A stretch of 64,000 nt of DNA from Paenibacillus monticola (GTDB taxonomy: Bacteria > Bacillota > Bacilli > Paenibacillales > Paenibacillaceae), in assembly GCF_009664975.1 (NCBI RefSeq), contig NZ_WJXB01000001.1:310001-374000 (forward strand), given 5' to 3'. The position numbers and the translations under genes were made by a program. Under the pieces are notes generated by a model. The model ran no database searches. It was not told where the DNA came from and saw only the letters and a list, made by a program, of their open reading frames with translations. Positions 16,278 through 26,110 of the stretch are shown here, piece after piece (the stretch's first letter is position 1; the number at the start of each line of letters is the position of its first letter).

Positions 16278-16736
16278 TTACTCCCAGCTTCCGAAATCAA
16301 GTGTTCGGCCGGTCTCCACCAAGGTCTTTGTATTGCTCAGGATTTGCCACCATGCACTGTCACTAGCTGCATAGGAGGGGTCCGCTGAATCCCATTCGTC
16401 ATGAATGAGTGTCAGCTTTGTACAGCCGCCCACCGGCTCCAGTAACCAGGAAATACGCGATTCAAAGGCTCGTCCGCCTTTAAGATAGGAGGGTCCTACC
16501 TTATGTGTAAAACGCAAAGCCTTGTTCGGCGTGTGTTCCAGCACTGTACCGTATACATGAACGGTTTCTGCACCCTCAGCGCCAGGTCCAATATACTCCA
16601 AAGGATCTCCTTCCTTATAACTGGAACGGATGACACTTCCGTAATAAATCTGCTTCGTGCTCTCTGGGGTGACTAGAGCCGCCCAGACCTGTTCGGGTGT
16701 TCCGCCAATATAGAATTCATATTTTAGTTCCTTCAT
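16278..16736 (-). CDS. SRPBCC / AHSA1 (START-like) domain protein
   Basis: 152-aa protein with the Aha1-C-terminal-like START fold: YEFYIGGTPEQVWAALVTPE at the beginning, a central beta-sheet (RISWLLEPVGGCTKLTLIHD) and the closing helix WWQILSNTKTLVETG. Such proteins bind small hydrophobic ligands; function is unknown. I start at the ATG at 16736 because AAGGAGG lies nine bases upstream; a longer frame to 16811 has no ribosome site. It follows the WYL regulator on the same strand, a common pairing in Bacillota. Confidence 0.85.
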   Translation of the reverse strand: MKELKYEFYIGGTPEQVWAALVTPESTKQIYYGSVIRSSYKEGDPLEYIGPGAEGAETVHVYGTVLEHTPNKALRFTHKVGPSYLKGGRAFESRISWLLEPVGGCTKLTLIHDEWDSADPSYAASDSAWWQILSNTKTLVETGRTLDFGSWE

Positions 16737-16838
16737 TATTTGTTCCTCCTTGTGGAATACTTTCATTTTTGCCTTAGTCCTAGCTCCACTATACAAAAGG
16801 ATCACTGACAACTACGGTCAGTGATCCAAAAACTAAAT

Positions 16839-17795
16839 TTAAGTTTGGTAATGAGTGGCCAATTCAGCGGCAATAACCGCCATTCGCTGCTTCAATGCCA
16901 GAGGCTCCAGAATGTGCAGCACCTTGCCATAAGGCAGCAAAAAATATGGAACATAGGTGTATAAAGAGGTTGCATCAACCCTGAAATGGGCTTGTCCTTC
17001 TAAACGCTGCACTAAAGTATGCCCAAACAACCAATGGCTGCACAGATCATTAAGGACACCTTCGCCCGACTCTATGATGACCGTGACTAGCTTCTCTTGT
17101 TTATCCTGACCAGGTAGGATACCCTGCAGCAGAAAATCACGCGCCGAGAAACCGGCTGGACGGGCAAAGGAGGTTCCAGTCCGCAGCAATCCGGCAATAC
17201 GGTCTACCCGAAAGCTGCGGATCTCCTGTCGCTGATGGCAATAAGCCACGGTGTACCATTGTCCTTTCCATAGCACAAGTCCATAAGCATCAATGGATCG
17301 TGAGGATAAGGCTTCCCCATTCCCCTTACGGTATTCCATTTCTAGTGTGTATCCATTCGCAGCAGCTACCTCCAGCTCTCCGAGTAGATGTTCCAGAGGA
17401 ACAGAAGGAGAATACAGAGCTTCAATACCGTTCTCGTGCCGCTCCATATGCTCTAATTGACCGCTGTTACTATAGCGTTTTAGCTTGGCAATTGCCCGAT
17501 CAAGGGCTTCGACATAAGGATATCCGGTCCCGCGTGCGAAAGCGGAAGCTTGCACAAGCGCCCGCTGCTCCTCAGAGTCGAAGAATAGAGGCGATTCGGT
17601 AAAATGCTCAGGTAGGCTGTAACCACCGCCTGCTCCGGCATCGGCAATGATGGGCACACCGCTGGCACATAACGCGTCAATATAACGGTATACCGAGCGA
17701 ACGCTGGTTTCAAGCTTCTCCGCCAGTTCCCGCGCAGTTCTTCTCCGCTGCTTCAGCATCCAGAGAATAGATAACATATGATCAGCTTTGGACAT
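16839..17795 (-). CDS. YafY/YobV-type transcriptional regulator with WYL domain
   Basis: 318 aa. Residues 1-60 are a DeoR-like helix-turn-helix (TARELAEKLETSVRSVYRYI) followed by GVPIIADAGAGGGYSLPEH, the normal continuation. The WYL region is about 140-220 (SIDAYGLVLWKGQWYTVAY then IRSFRVDRI), followed by the WCX C-terminal domain. Ligand unknown. Probably regulates itself and the START-like protein gene that follows after 102 bases. Confidence 0.88.
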   Translation of the reverse strand: MSKADHMLSILWMLKQRRRTARELAEKLETSVRSVYRYIDALCASGVPIIADAGAGGGYSLPEHFTESPLFFDSEEQRALVQASAFARGTGYPYVEALDRAIAKLKRYSNSGQLEHMERHENGIEALYSPSVPLEHLLGELEVAAANGYTLEMEYRKGNGEALSSRSIDAYGLVLWKGQWYTVAYCHQRQEIRSFRVDRIAGLLRTGTSFARPAGFSARDFLLQGILPGQDKQEKLVTVIIESGEGVLNDLCSHWLFGHTLVQRLEGQAHFRVDATSLYTYVPYFLLPYGKVLHILEPLALKQRMAVIAAELATHYQT

Positions 17796-17883
17796 CGTCC
17801 TGACCCTCCCCTAAAGGCTGCATAACTATAGCCAGTTTACCGCTATAGTCTCCTAATCGCCAATAGGGTGTCCTACAAATCTT

Positions 17884-19836
17884 CTATACCATCATTTTCT
17901 TAAGACTACTGATATAACGCGATTTAGCGATGAGGAAGAACAGGCTCTGCAGGATCAGATAAGCGGCAAAGGTAATCAGAACGGGCTCAATAATATTTTT
18001 GATACCTGCTTCAGTTAGAATAGGGCTGATGACCACAAGACTCTGAATAGCGGATACGACAATGGGGATATAGAACAGAATCGCAATCTGTTTGGTTGCT
18101 GCCGCTGACATTTCACTTGTACTGAGTCCGATTTTGGATAGAGCACGGTACATGCGGATGTCTGTTGCCAGCTCACTGTTCAGCTTAAAGTATAGGAAAC
18201 TTGCTGAGGAGACGGAGAAGATCAGCGCGACAAAGATACTGACGAAGCTGAGCATAGCTGTGCTCTGCTTGAGAAGTATATAATTATTGGCACGTGATTC
18301 CAGATAGAAATCATCTCCGCTGTTACCACTCATGTCATCATTCCATTTGCTCAGCTTGGCTCCAGCGATCGATTCCGGGCTGGATGGTGTAGGTAGCGAG
18401 CCGGTATTCCACGCCGGAACATCATATAGATACTGAACTGCAGGCTGAACCTCATGCCCTAATTCAGCTGATTTGGCTACTCTGAGCGTTTCCATCCACT
18501 GTTCCGGAACGATTAACAGTGCGGTTGCGGACTGGAAACCTAAAGAGTCTGTTCTGATATTCTTCTTGACAGCAAGTGACACGGCGGGTTGTTCCTTTAA
18601 GGTAATCATATGGTTCTGAATATAATCAGAGGACTTATTCTCCTTCGTTAAGATAAGAATAGCCTCATTTAAGCCCAATGTATTTCCGGCAGGAAGCCCG
18701 AGAAGAGGGGCTAATTGGTTATATTGCGGCAGGCTCATCAGCGGCAGATAGTTGCTCTGATCTCCGCCAGCCAGTGCTGAACCGGATAATGTATCGATTC
18801 TCGTCTCTGTGTAATCTACCCCTGCTGCGTCTAGCTCGTGGTAGATTACACTGCGGTCAGGTTCTACCGAAGAAGTATCATAATAGGTATTGGTAATCGC
18901 AAATGGATTATTCGTATACAGTTCTCTCCCAGCCTGGTTGATCGACAACACAACGCCTGCGCCCATACTCGCCAAGGCAGTAACTACAGTAATTAGAAAC
19001 AGCATGCGCGAGTTATCCCGCAGCTTGTAGCTCATCTCCGAAACCCAGAGCAGCCGAGTGCCGCGCCAGGTGGTTCGCCGGTTTCGCTGAAGCAGGCGGA
19101 TGAAGAGGACGGACAATTGGGAGTAGAAAAAATAAGTTCCAGCGATACCCGTCACAGCTGCAATAATAATACTTTGGGGCGTTAGCTCCACGCGAATGGC
19201 AAAGTATCCGACGGCCAACAGTACAGCACCGAATAGAGAAAGAAGAATGGAGGCCTTCGGTTGTTTTTTAGGCTTGGCATTTCCTTGCAACAGCTCAAGC
19301 ACCTTATTTTTTCGGATAAATAATAGAGTGAAGATAGAGATCACGAGAAACAGGGCCAGGAACGAAATAGAAGTAACCAACATAGCCTTTATGGGCCAGT
19401 AGAAGGGCAAATCCTCAATCCCGATCGTTCGGGTGCTGAGCAGCAGAAATAGTTTGGAGAGCAGCATGCCGCCGGCAATACCCGTAACAATTGCGGAGAT
19501 ACCGATCAGCATATTTTCCAGGAATACCAGCTTATTAATCTGGCCCGGACGAGCCCCCAGAATAGACAGGATACCAAATTCTAAATTGCGGGATTTCAGA
19601 AACGAACTGATTGAATAGAGCACGAAGAAAAAGGCAAATACATATACAATATAGGCTGCTACCTGCATGCTTGTTGCTGCTCGTGGTCCCATATCGTTAT
19701 TTGCGATTTCCGGATGATAGATGAATACCGAATAGGCAAAGAAGACCATAACCATGAAGGCGCTGCTTAGGAAATAGGCAATATAAGCCCGCGCATTGCG
19801 GCGGACATTATTAAACGCGAATTGAGGAAAGCTCAT
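17884..19836 (-). CDS. BceB-type ABC transporter permease (FtsX-like, peptide-antibiotic resistance)
   Basis: About 650 aa with ten predicted membrane segments in the Bce pattern: TM1 (RAYIAYFLSSAFMVMVFFAY), TM2-4, a second trio, then a large extracellular domain of ~200 residues after SINQAGRELYTNNPF and the final TM8-10. BceB proteins recognise lipid II-binding peptides and signal to a BceS kinase. I start at the ATG at 19836 (MSFPQFAFNNVRRN), preceded by GGGAGGG; an open frame extends to 19980 with no ribosome site. The start overlaps the ATPase gene by 26 bases. Confidence 0.9.
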   Translation of the reverse strand: MSFPQFAFNNVRRNARAYIAYFLSSAFMVMVFFAYSVFIYHPEIANNDMGPRAATSMQVAAYIVYVFAFFFVLYSISSFLKSRNLEFGILSILGARPGQINKLVFLENMLIGISAIVTGIAGGMLLSKLFLLLSTRTIGIEDLPFYWPIKAMLVTSISFLALFLVISIFTLLFIRKNKVLELLQGNAKPKKQPKASILLSLFGAVLLAVGYFAIRVELTPQSIIIAAVTGIAGTYFFYSQLSVLFIRLLQRNRRTTWRGTRLLWVSEMSYKLRDNSRMLFLITVVTALASMGAGVVLSINQAGRELYTNNPFAITNTYYDTSSVEPDRSVIYHELDAAGVDYTETRIDTLSGSALAGGDQSNYLPLMSLPQYNQLAPLLGLPAGNTLGLNEAILILTKENKSSDYIQNHMITLKEQPAVSLAVKKNIRTDSLGFQSATALLIVPEQWMETLRVAKSAELGHEVQPAVQYLYDVPAWNTGSLPTPSSPESIAGAKLSKWNDDMSGNSGDDFYLESRANNYILLKQSTAMLSFVSIFVALIFSVSSASFLYFKLNSELATDIRMYRALSKIGLSTSEMSAAATKQIAILFYIPIVVSAIQSLVVISPILTEAGIKNIIEPVLITFAAYLILQSLFFLIAKSRYISSLKKMMV

Positions 19837-20581
19837 GACTATTCCCTCCCCAGAATGAAAGTGTGTCAATAATCTTCTGAAAGAACGCCTGGCGATTATC
19901 TCCCCGGTGAATCTCGGCCGCCAGCTTGCCATCCTTAATGAAGACAATCCGGTTGCAGTAGCTCGCCGCCAGCGGATCATGCGTAACGAGCAGGAGTGTA
20001 GTTCTCTCGCTGCGATTGATATCCTCCAGTGATTCCATCACCGTTCGTGAGGAATTAGAATCGAGAGATCCGGTCGGCTCATCGGCTAGAATCATTGCAG
20101 GCGCAGATATAATCGCCCGGGCGATGGCTGTCCGCTGCCGCTGCCCACCGGAGATTTCATAGGTTCGTTTAGCTAGAATATCCGTAATATTGAGGCGTTC
20201 GGCGACTTTTTGCAGCAGGGACTCCATTTCAGCCAACTTGCGGTTGTCCAGTGTCAGTGGCAGAACAATATTTTCAGCTATAGTTAAGGTCTCCAGCAGA
20301 TTAAAGTCCTGAAAGACAAAGCCGAGCTGTCGGCGGCGAAAATGGGCTAAATCTTTCTTACTCAGAAGAAAGGGATTGTTGCCATTAATCTTCACCTCAC
20401 CTGAAGAGGGTTGATCGATGGTGGATACCATGTTGAGTAATGTGGTTTTGCCGCTGCCTGAAGGTCCCATGATGCCAACAAATTCTCCGGCCTCAATGCT
20501 GAGATGAATATCGGTGAGGGCTTGGGTTATTATTTTGCCCGGGTATACCTTGTTGAGTGCTTTGACCTCTAATATGCTCAT
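19811..20581 (-). CDS. BceA-type ABC transporter ATP-binding protein
   Basis: 256-aa ATPase partner of the adjacent FtsX-like permease. Walker A GPSGSGKTT (about residues 40-48), Q-loop VFQDFNLLETLT, signature SGGQRQR, Walker B MILADEPTGSLDS and VTHDPLAA. The phrase 'GFVFQDFNLL' and the absence of a solute-binding gene fit the MacB/LolD/Bce clade. The ATG at 20581 has AAGGAAA nine bases upstream. The cognate kinase and regulator are probably those at 26299-27980, beyond the germination operon. Confidence 0.9.
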   Translation of the reverse strand: MSILEVKALNKVYPGKIITQALTDIHLSIEAGEFVGIMGPSGSGKTTLLNMVSTIDQPSSGEVKINGNNPFLLSKKDLAHFRRRQLGFVFQDFNLLETLTIAENIVLPLTLDNRKLAEMESLLQKVAERLNITDILAKRTYEISGGQRQRTAIARAIISAPAMILADEPTGSLDSNSSRTVMESLEDINRSERTTLLLVTHDPLAASYCNRIVFIKDGKLAAEIHRGDNRQAFFQKIIDTLSFWGGNSHELSSIRV

Positions 20582-20684
20582 TGTATAATTTCCTTCCATA
20601 AAAGTTATTTCGTCCTTCTTCTGCGCAGGGACAATGTCTTGTTTATAATCTACAAGAAAAGTAGTGCTCAGTGCTATGTATTTG

Positions 20685-20714
20685 CCTTAACGTTTCCTTA
20701 CAGGAGCTTTAAGG
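20685..20714 (-). promoter_or_regulatory. Inverted repeat upstream of bceAB-like genes, possible regulator site
   Basis: CCTTAA (20685-20690) and TTAAGG (20709-20714) are exact inverted repeats about 105-130 bases before the ATPase start codon, with a second partial copy of the motif between them. BceR-type regulators bind inverted repeats in this location; no consensus match was tested. Confidence 0.3.
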
Positions 20715-20730
20715 TTATGTTCGTGTCAAT

Positions 20731-20769
20731 ACAACAACGCCCCGCAAGAAGAAGCCGGGGCGTTGTTGT
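20731..20769 (-). terminator. Terminator of the germinant-receptor operon
   Basis: A perfect 14-bp stem ACAACAACGCCCCG/CGGGGCGTTGTTGT with an 11-base loop, located 33 bases beyond the last ger gene. The T content after the stem is modest on both strands. Confidence 0.8.
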
Positions 20770-20801
20770 ACAGAGCATATTTATCAGCGGGTTCAAAGAT
20801 A

Positions 20802-21908
20802 TCATGTACGTGTAGTAGAGTTGGCTTTCTTATGGCCACGTATCAGAATGGATAGCGCCAGCAGCAGGGGAATGGCGACTTGGAAGATGGGGTCAATCTT
20901 CAGGCTGGGTCCGAGGCCGAACGCAATATGCTGTGTATAGTCTCTCTCTATAAAGGAAGCGGCATAAATCAGCGCTCCTACCGGAAAAACCCACCACTTT
21001 GTCGGTTTGTTAGTCAGGCTTGTAAGTCCCTTTACAGCACAAAAGTAGAAGAGCATCATCTTGATCAACAGCCCAATGAAGAGCTGAATGGTGACCAAGA
21101 TATCGAGACGTTCAATAAATTTCAAATGAGACAAGGTGCGTACCACTTTTAAAAAAGGCAGTTGGCTTATTCCTGCTACTGCTGGACCGAGTACAGCTAC
21201 ATTCAGTGCATTCATAAAGATCAGAAATATACTGATAAGTGTGTAGGCAGCAAGTGAATTTTTGACTGGAACACCAGGTTTTTCCCACAATGTCCATAAC
21301 ATCAGGAATACAATCATTTGACCAAAGGGAAAAGAAACAATATCTGGAAGAGCGGTCTTGATGATCGTCTTCAGATCGCTTTCGAAGACAGGCATTAGTC
21401 GAGTGAAATCCAGTGAGCCCATGATACCCAGCAGCAGAATAATAATGAAGTAAAAGAACAACACGAGCGGCAGCAAGACCTCGGGCAGACGGAAGATGAC
21501 TTCAGTACCTTTCCATATGGCATAAAGTGCAGTTAATACAAAAATCAACATGGTGAGAGACATCGGAGTCAGAGGTAATAGGGTCAATGATGTCAGTTCG
21601 CCCAAATCGCGCACATTACGCATCGATTGGTAAGCAAAATACAGACAATAGATCCCACCGATGAGGGACCCGGCGATACGTCCAAAATGGAATGTAAGCA
21701 TGCCCATCAAGTCTTGCTTGGGTGAGCGAGACTGAATCCACAACAGCAGCAGCAGCAGAATGAAGCCGGCAGCCGAGCCGAAGCTCATCGCCAGCCACGA
21801 ATCCTGTTTGGCCTTGCCGCCAAGCAGAAACAGGGGGGTGCTGCCGATCTCAAAGAGCATGATCATGAACACAATTTGCAGACCGGATACTTGTTCCTTT
21901 TTTTTCAT
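20802..21908 (-). CDS. GerB-family spore germination permease (second copy in operon)
   Basis: About 368 aa, ten predicted transmembrane segments of the GerAB/amino-acid-permease fold (APC superfamily): VSGLQIVFMIMLFEIGSTPL at the start and FERLD-like IERLDILVTIQLFIG near residue 270. In spores it sits in the inner membrane and senses germinant. Start at 21908 because AGGAGGT lies 11 bases upstream; the ATG at 21932 would put that ribosome site inside the gene. It is the last gene of a five-gene operon that already holds another GerB at 23400-24503. Confidence 0.85.
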   Translation of the reverse strand: MKKKEQVSGLQIVFMIMLFEIGSTPLFLLGGKAKQDSWLAMSFGSAAGFILLLLLLWIQSRSPKQDLMGMLTFHFGRIAGSLIGGIYCLYFAYQSMRNVRDLGELTSLTLLPLTPMSLTMLIFVLTALYAIWKGTEVIFRLPEVLLPLVLFFYFIIILLLGIMGSLDFTRLMPVFESDLKTIIKTALPDIVSFPFGQMIVFLMLWTLWEKPGVPVKNSLAAYTLISIFLIFMNALNVAVLGPAVAGISQLPFLKVVRTLSHLKFIERLDILVTIQLFIGLLIKMMLFYFCAVKGLTSLTNKPTKWWVFPVGALIYAASFIERDYTQHIAFGLGPSLKIDPIFQVAIPLLLALSILIRGHKKANSTTRT

Positions 21909-21916
21909 CAGCGAAA

Positions 21917-22150
21917 TCAACCTCCTAACCATCGGATAATCACTTCTGTTGCGGGTTGAAAGTAAGCCGTATAGAGACTGGAAATGCTAACATGAGGTGT
22001 CCCTGTAATTCCGGATAGATGCACATAAGCACACCAGGCCAAAATACACCCGTACCATAGTCGATGTAGATTACGTTGTTTCCCCTCTAATTTTCGATAG
22101 CCCCAATAAAAGGCGAGGCCGTAGAGTATAAGAATTACCGTTATTTTCAT
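21917..22150 (-). CDS. Small two-helix membrane protein, GerD-subunit (GerXD)-like
   Basis: 77 aa with two hydrophobic segments (about 2-19, KITVILILYGLAFYWGY; and about 31-50). Short two-helix 'D subunits' are encoded in some Bacillus germinant-receptor operons and modulate the receptor; size, topology and position between the C and second B genes fit. It begins 11 bases after the gerC stop with AAGGAGC upstream. Assignment is from context and topology, not from a recognised motif. Confidence 0.65.
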   Translation of the reverse strand: MKITVILILYGLAFYWGYRKLEGKQRNLHRLWYGCILAWCAYVHLSGITGTPHVSISSLYTAYFQPATEVIIRWLGG

Positions 22151-22161
22151 ATAAGGCTCCT

Positions 22162-23403
22162 TTAGTCCTGCTCTATAGACTTAAAGGATTTATTGCTGAG
22201 GCCCATTCGTTCAATCTTGATAGATACGTGGGGGCGAATTTCTATCTGCTGGAATACAGTATCCCAGCTTTTATCTTTCTTAATTTGCTTCCACCGTTTA
22301 CGGTCACTGCGATGGATCTTCACCGCAAAGCCTGTGACGTCAGCATTGAGCTGCTTAACGGTCTGCCAAGAATTTTCTATGAGTTCCAACACGTGATTTT
22401 CGATGGACTTTTCCATCTGTGATATCGAAGCCCGGTCATTCAGATCCATAGCGCTTCCGATCTCCGTGATTACACCACTGCCTTTGATATTCACATCCAT
22501 GATGAAATGATCCTTCGCCCATATAGGATGAACGGTAGTTGCTGATTTCTGTAGTATAAAAGAGCCGTCGATCTTATCGCTGGTTTGGGGATGCGTAGCA
22601 AAGGATATATTAGCCATCTTTATCTTACTGGTTATAAAAGTTAAACCGAATGCTTGCTTTTGCGATAACCAGCCTACCATCTTCTCGCCTTTTAGCACAG
22701 CAAGTCTCCCGAGAACCAGCCGGGATGGAAGATCCGTACGACCGGTTTCACTCGTCTCATCCATGATGTCCTTGCCAGTCAGTCGAATTTCTGGAATTAC
22801 CGCACTTCCGGATTCAGAGGACAAGGCCATAGCCAATTCAAACATGCGCACGCTCGGATAATAGGAGAGCAGCTTGGATTCTTGTTCGATCATCAGCTGA
22901 ATACCGGCGCCCTGATTCTTGGTCAACTGCATCAGCTGGTCCAGAATTCTGCCAGCATTGCCTTTGGCAATAAATACGTAAACGGTATCTCTGGCATCCT
23001 GCTTCCGCAGAAAAAGATCGATGATTTGATTAACTCCCCTGCGGGCTACAGATTCGCCGAGGATGCTGATTCGTGAATGGGAGGTGAATAATTCACGTAC
23101 ACTGGTCAGATTGGTTCTTTGGATAGCCTCTATAATCGTTTTTCCCTTAACCGCAAATGTCAGAAAAGGCGGCGAGCTACTGCTGCCACCACCGCCACCA
23201 CCCATGCCACTGGCACCGGATGAAGGGTTAATGATCTGGTAGGTAGCTTTCCACTGATTATCTTCCCAATCATAGGCAGATCCAGAGGCAATACCCAGCT
23301 CGCTAAGCTCACGATCATCCCAGCAGCCGCTTAATAGAGTGCTTAACAGCGGGAGGAGGAGCAAGCAGCGCAGCTTATGTATACAGTGCTTTTGTTCCTT
23401 CAT
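22162..23403 (-). CDS. GerC-family germinant receptor lipoprotein
   Basis: 413 aa. Start at 23403, where ATGA overlaps the upstream gerB stop and AAAGGGA lies eight bases upstream. Lipoprotein signal ends at LLSGC (Cys27), followed by WDDRELSELGIASG, the universal GerC beginning. Anchored to the outer face of the spore inner membrane, forming the receptor with A and B subunits. A run of glycines and serines (GGGGGSSSS) near residue 70 is an insertion-like linker. Confidence 0.92.
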   Translation of the reverse strand: MKEQKHCIHKLRCLLLLPLLSTLLSGCWDDRELSELGIASGSAYDWEDNQWKATYQIINPSSGASGMGGGGGGSSSSPPFLTFAVKGKTIIEAIQRTNLTSVRELFTSHSRISILGESVARRGVNQIIDLFLRKQDARDTVYVFIAKGNAGRILDQLMQLTKNQGAGIQLMIEQESKLLSYYPSVRMFELAMALSSESGSAVIPEIRLTGKDIMDETSETGRTDLPSRLVLGRLAVLKGEKMVGWLSQKQAFGLTFITSKIKMANISFATHPQTSDKIDGSFILQKSATTVHPIWAKDHFIMDVNIKGSGVITEIGSAMDLNDRASISQMEKSIENHVLELIENSWQTVKQLNADVTGFAVKIHRSDRKRWKQIKKDKSWDTVFQQIEIRPHVSIKIERMGLSNKSFKSIEQD

Positions 23404-24503
23404 GTTTCGCATCCCTTTCTCTTGTTTTTGGCCTGATGGAGCCCGGTTAGCAATAAGACTGCCAGTGGGAGCAATACATTAAAGAGTATAAACACCAGAA
23501 AACGCCCTTCCTTATTGTATATATTCAATTTGGCAGGGTCACTCCAGGTAAACAGGCATTCCAGGGCGATCACGAGCCCCAGTGCCCCAATAAACGGTCT
23601 GCTGCTCTTCACTCGGAAGGTTTGTTTAAAGCATTCTACGGTAGCAAACAGAAAGATGGAGAACTTGAGGTAAATAGCTAGTACCCAATAGGATATGAAC
23701 AGGATATCCAGATTCTCAACAAATCTGCCGATCTGAATAATACCTACAGTGGAGAATCCAGGATAGGCCGTAAGCTTGAGATATTGAGGTCCAAAAACCA
23801 TCATGGTTGTAATCATCGAGAACATCATCATCAGAAAAACGAATAACAGGCCCATGTATCCAATGAGGCGAGCTTTCTGTGGGGATTTCAGATAAGGGGC
23901 GAGAAATAACAGGATGGCAACCTCTGACATCCAGGAAGTAGGCGTTAAGCTGGCAAGAGTTATTGTAGATAGGGAATGGTCAAATATGGGTAGTAAACGG
24001 TGAACATTCATCTCCCCTGCTAATCCGAACGTATATAGCGGGATAAAGAACAGGAATAGGAGAATTACAAGACTATTTACTCTGGCGATACACTCGATGC
24101 CCTGTCTCACCATATAGATCGTAATCACGAGAATAAGCGTAGTCATTACAGTTATCGGAGTATTCAGGAGCACGGTATCCTTAACGAAATTTACAAATTC
24201 CCGCAAAATAGTTGCTGAGGTATCTAAATAAAACTGCAGCAGCAGCAGGCCGAGCAGGGTAGCCAGCAGGGGTGAGCTTCGCGCGCCAATCCAATCCAGA
24301 AAAGGCACACCGTTATTGTAGCGGATAATTGTCCCAATTAATGCAGCAATGCCAACTCCGAGCAGGGTGGCCATCATAATGGCGAGCGGTGAATCCTGTT
24401 CAGCATAGGTGCCAATAATCTCGGGAAGAACGACGATTGCCGTAGGTAGGATAGTAGTCACAACCAGCATGGCAGCCTGTGAAGTGCCGATTTTTCCATT
24501 CAA
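23400..24503 (-). CDS. GerB-family germinant receptor permease
   Basis: 367 aa, ten membrane segments: IGTSQAAMLVVTTILPTAIV at the start, QGIECIARVNSLVI mid-protein and FVENLDILFISYWVLAI near residue 265, all typical of GerAB proteins. Recognises germinant in the spore inner membrane. It overlaps gerA upstream and gerC downstream by four bases each (ATGA), so the three core subunits are translationally coupled. Confidence 0.92.
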   Translation of the reverse strand: MNGKIGTSQAAMLVVTTILPTAIVVLPEIIGTYAEQDSPLAIMMATLLGVGIAALIGTIIRYNNGVPFLDWIGARSSPLLATLLGLLLLQFYLDTSATILREFVNFVKDTVLLNTPITVMTTLILVITIYMVRQGIECIARVNSLVILLFLFFIPLYTFGLAGEMNVHRLLPIFDHSLSTITLASLTPTSWMSEVAILLFLAPYLKSPQKARLIGYMGLLFVFLMMMFSMITTMMVFGPQYLKLTAYPGFSTVGIIQIGRFVENLDILFISYWVLAIYLKFSIFLFATVECFKQTFRVKSSRPFIGALGLVIALECLFTWSDPAKLNIYNKEGRFLVFILFNVLLPLAVLLLTGLHQAKNKRKGCET

Positions 24504-26110
24504 GATGAGTTACCTCCTTGTTGGTTCTGTTGTTGTTGCTGATCTTCCTGAGGTTTCGGTTTCTGATTGGAAGCTTGTCTTCGTGTTTCCTTACCGAGAT
24601 TAGTCATTGGCCGGGTAGTCATATCCCATAGAGGGACACGAATGAAAATATCCTTGAGATACCTTGGAGTCATGGGAGCCATTGGAGATAGGTACGGCAC
24701 TCCGAATGAGCGCAGTCCTGCCATATGAATGAGCAGCACAATCAGGGAGGACATAATTCCGAATAAACCCAGAGAGGCGGCAATCAGCATCATTGCAAAG
24801 CGGATGAGACGAATCGAATTGGCGATAGCCAGCGATGGAATGACAAAGTTGGAGATGGCTGTGAAAGAAACAACAATAACCATTGCCGCTGAGACGAGTC
24901 CTGCCTGGACAGCTGCTTGTCCTAGCACGAGTGCCCCAACGATGGAAATCGCCGGACCAATGGTCCGGGGCATGCGCACTCCGGCCTCCCGCAGCACATC
25001 GAAGGTTAGCTCCATCAGCAGTGCCTCTGCCAGTGCGGGTAGAGGGACACCTTCGCGCTGGGCAGCTAGGCTAATCAGCAGTGTTGTCGGTAGCATTTCT
25101 TGATGAAACGTAGTTACGGCAATATATAATGCAGGAAGTAGCATAGATACAAAGAAAGCGGAATAGCGGATCAAACGTAAAAAGGAAGAAATATCATAAC
25201 GCTGATAGTAGTCTTCACTGGATTGAAAAAAATTGAAGAAGGTAGAGGGGGCGAGTAAGGCAAAAGGAGTTCCGTCAATAATAATACCAACCTGACCTTC
25301 GAGAATGCCGCCTGCTATCGCATCTGGTCGCTCCGTATTTTGCATGGTAGGAAAGGGGGTTAGTCCGCCGTCTTGAATAAATTCCTCGATGTAATTACTC
25401 TCTAGAATACTATCGGTATTGATGGAATTCAGCCGACGGCGAATTTCTGCAAGTACGGATTCACTCGCAAGTCCATTCAGATAAACGAGGGCTATGCCGG
25501 TCTGGGTCCGTTGCCCGATCTTATATTCTTCGATCCGCAGATCGGAGGTTTTCAGTCTGCGGCGCAACATAGAGGTGCCTGTCCGCATGCTTTCGGTGAA
25601 GCCTTCCTTGGGTCCGCGGATGACCCCCTGAGAAGTCGGTTCGTTAATGCTTCTCTTTTCCCAGCCAGCAGTGTCGGCAGCAAGTGCTCTCTGAATTCCG
25701 TCAAACAGGATGAGTGTATAACCCTCAAACAACAGACCGAGCAAACTTTCCACAGTCTGGCCTTCCTTCACCCCTCCGACGGGCAGCATCTGATCTTTAA
25801 TCATGCTAAAAGCTGCTTCCGTAGCGATGGAGTCGCTCTTCAAAGTGAAGGTCTCCATGAGTGGCTGCAAAAGGTTGCGGTTTATTATTTCGGAATTGAC
25901 TAAGCCATCAATATAAATAAAGGCTAAGGAGAGAGAGCTTAAAGATTCATTAGTGAACCGTCTGAATACAACATCAGAGCTTTGGCCGATACGTTTGCTA
26001 ATTTCCTGCAGATTGGCTTCCAATGAAGCATTAAGTTGAAGTGGCGCAGGTATGGATTTTTCTTCAGGATCTGATTCTTTTTTACGTTCAGCCTGTTGCT
26101 TCTTCTTCAT
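24500..26110 (-). CDS. GerA-family germinant receptor subunit
   Basis: 536 aa. A hydrophilic N-terminal domain (~1-280) contains DVVFRRF and RRRLKTSDLRIEEYKIGQRT, followed by about five membrane segments with the conserved EGQVGIIIDGTPFALLAPST before them and LAAQREGVPLPALAEALLME after. The C-terminus is a Gln/Asn-rich tail. It is the first gene of the operon, with GGAGGAT upstream of the ATG. A terminator at 26224-26255 isolates it from the kinase gene upstream. Confidence 0.93.
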   Translation of the reverse strand: MKKKQQAERKKESDPEEKSIPAPLQLNASLEANLQEISKRIGQSSDVVFRRFTNESLSSLSLAFIYIDGLVNSEIINRNLLQPLMETFTLKSDSIATEAAFSMIKDQMLPVGGVKEGQTVESLLGLLFEGYTLILFDGIQRALAADTAGWEKRSINEPTSQGVIRGPKEGFTESMRTGTSMLRRRLKTSDLRIEEYKIGQRTQTGIALVYLNGLASESVLAEIRRRLNSINTDSILESNYIEEFIQDGGLTPFPTMQNTERPDAIAGGILEGQVGIIIDGTPFALLAPSTFFNFFQSSEDYYQRYDISSFLRLIRYSAFFVSMLLPALYIAVTTFHQEMLPTTLLISLAAQREGVPLPALAEALLMELTFDVLREAGVRMPRTIGPAISIVGALVLGQAAVQAGLVSAAMVIVVSFTAISNFVIPSLAIANSIRLIRFAMMLIAASLGLFGIMSSLIVLLIHMAGLRSFGVPYLSPMAPMTPRYLKDIFIRVPLWDMTTRPMTNLGKETRRQASNQKPKPQEDQQQQQNQQGGNSS

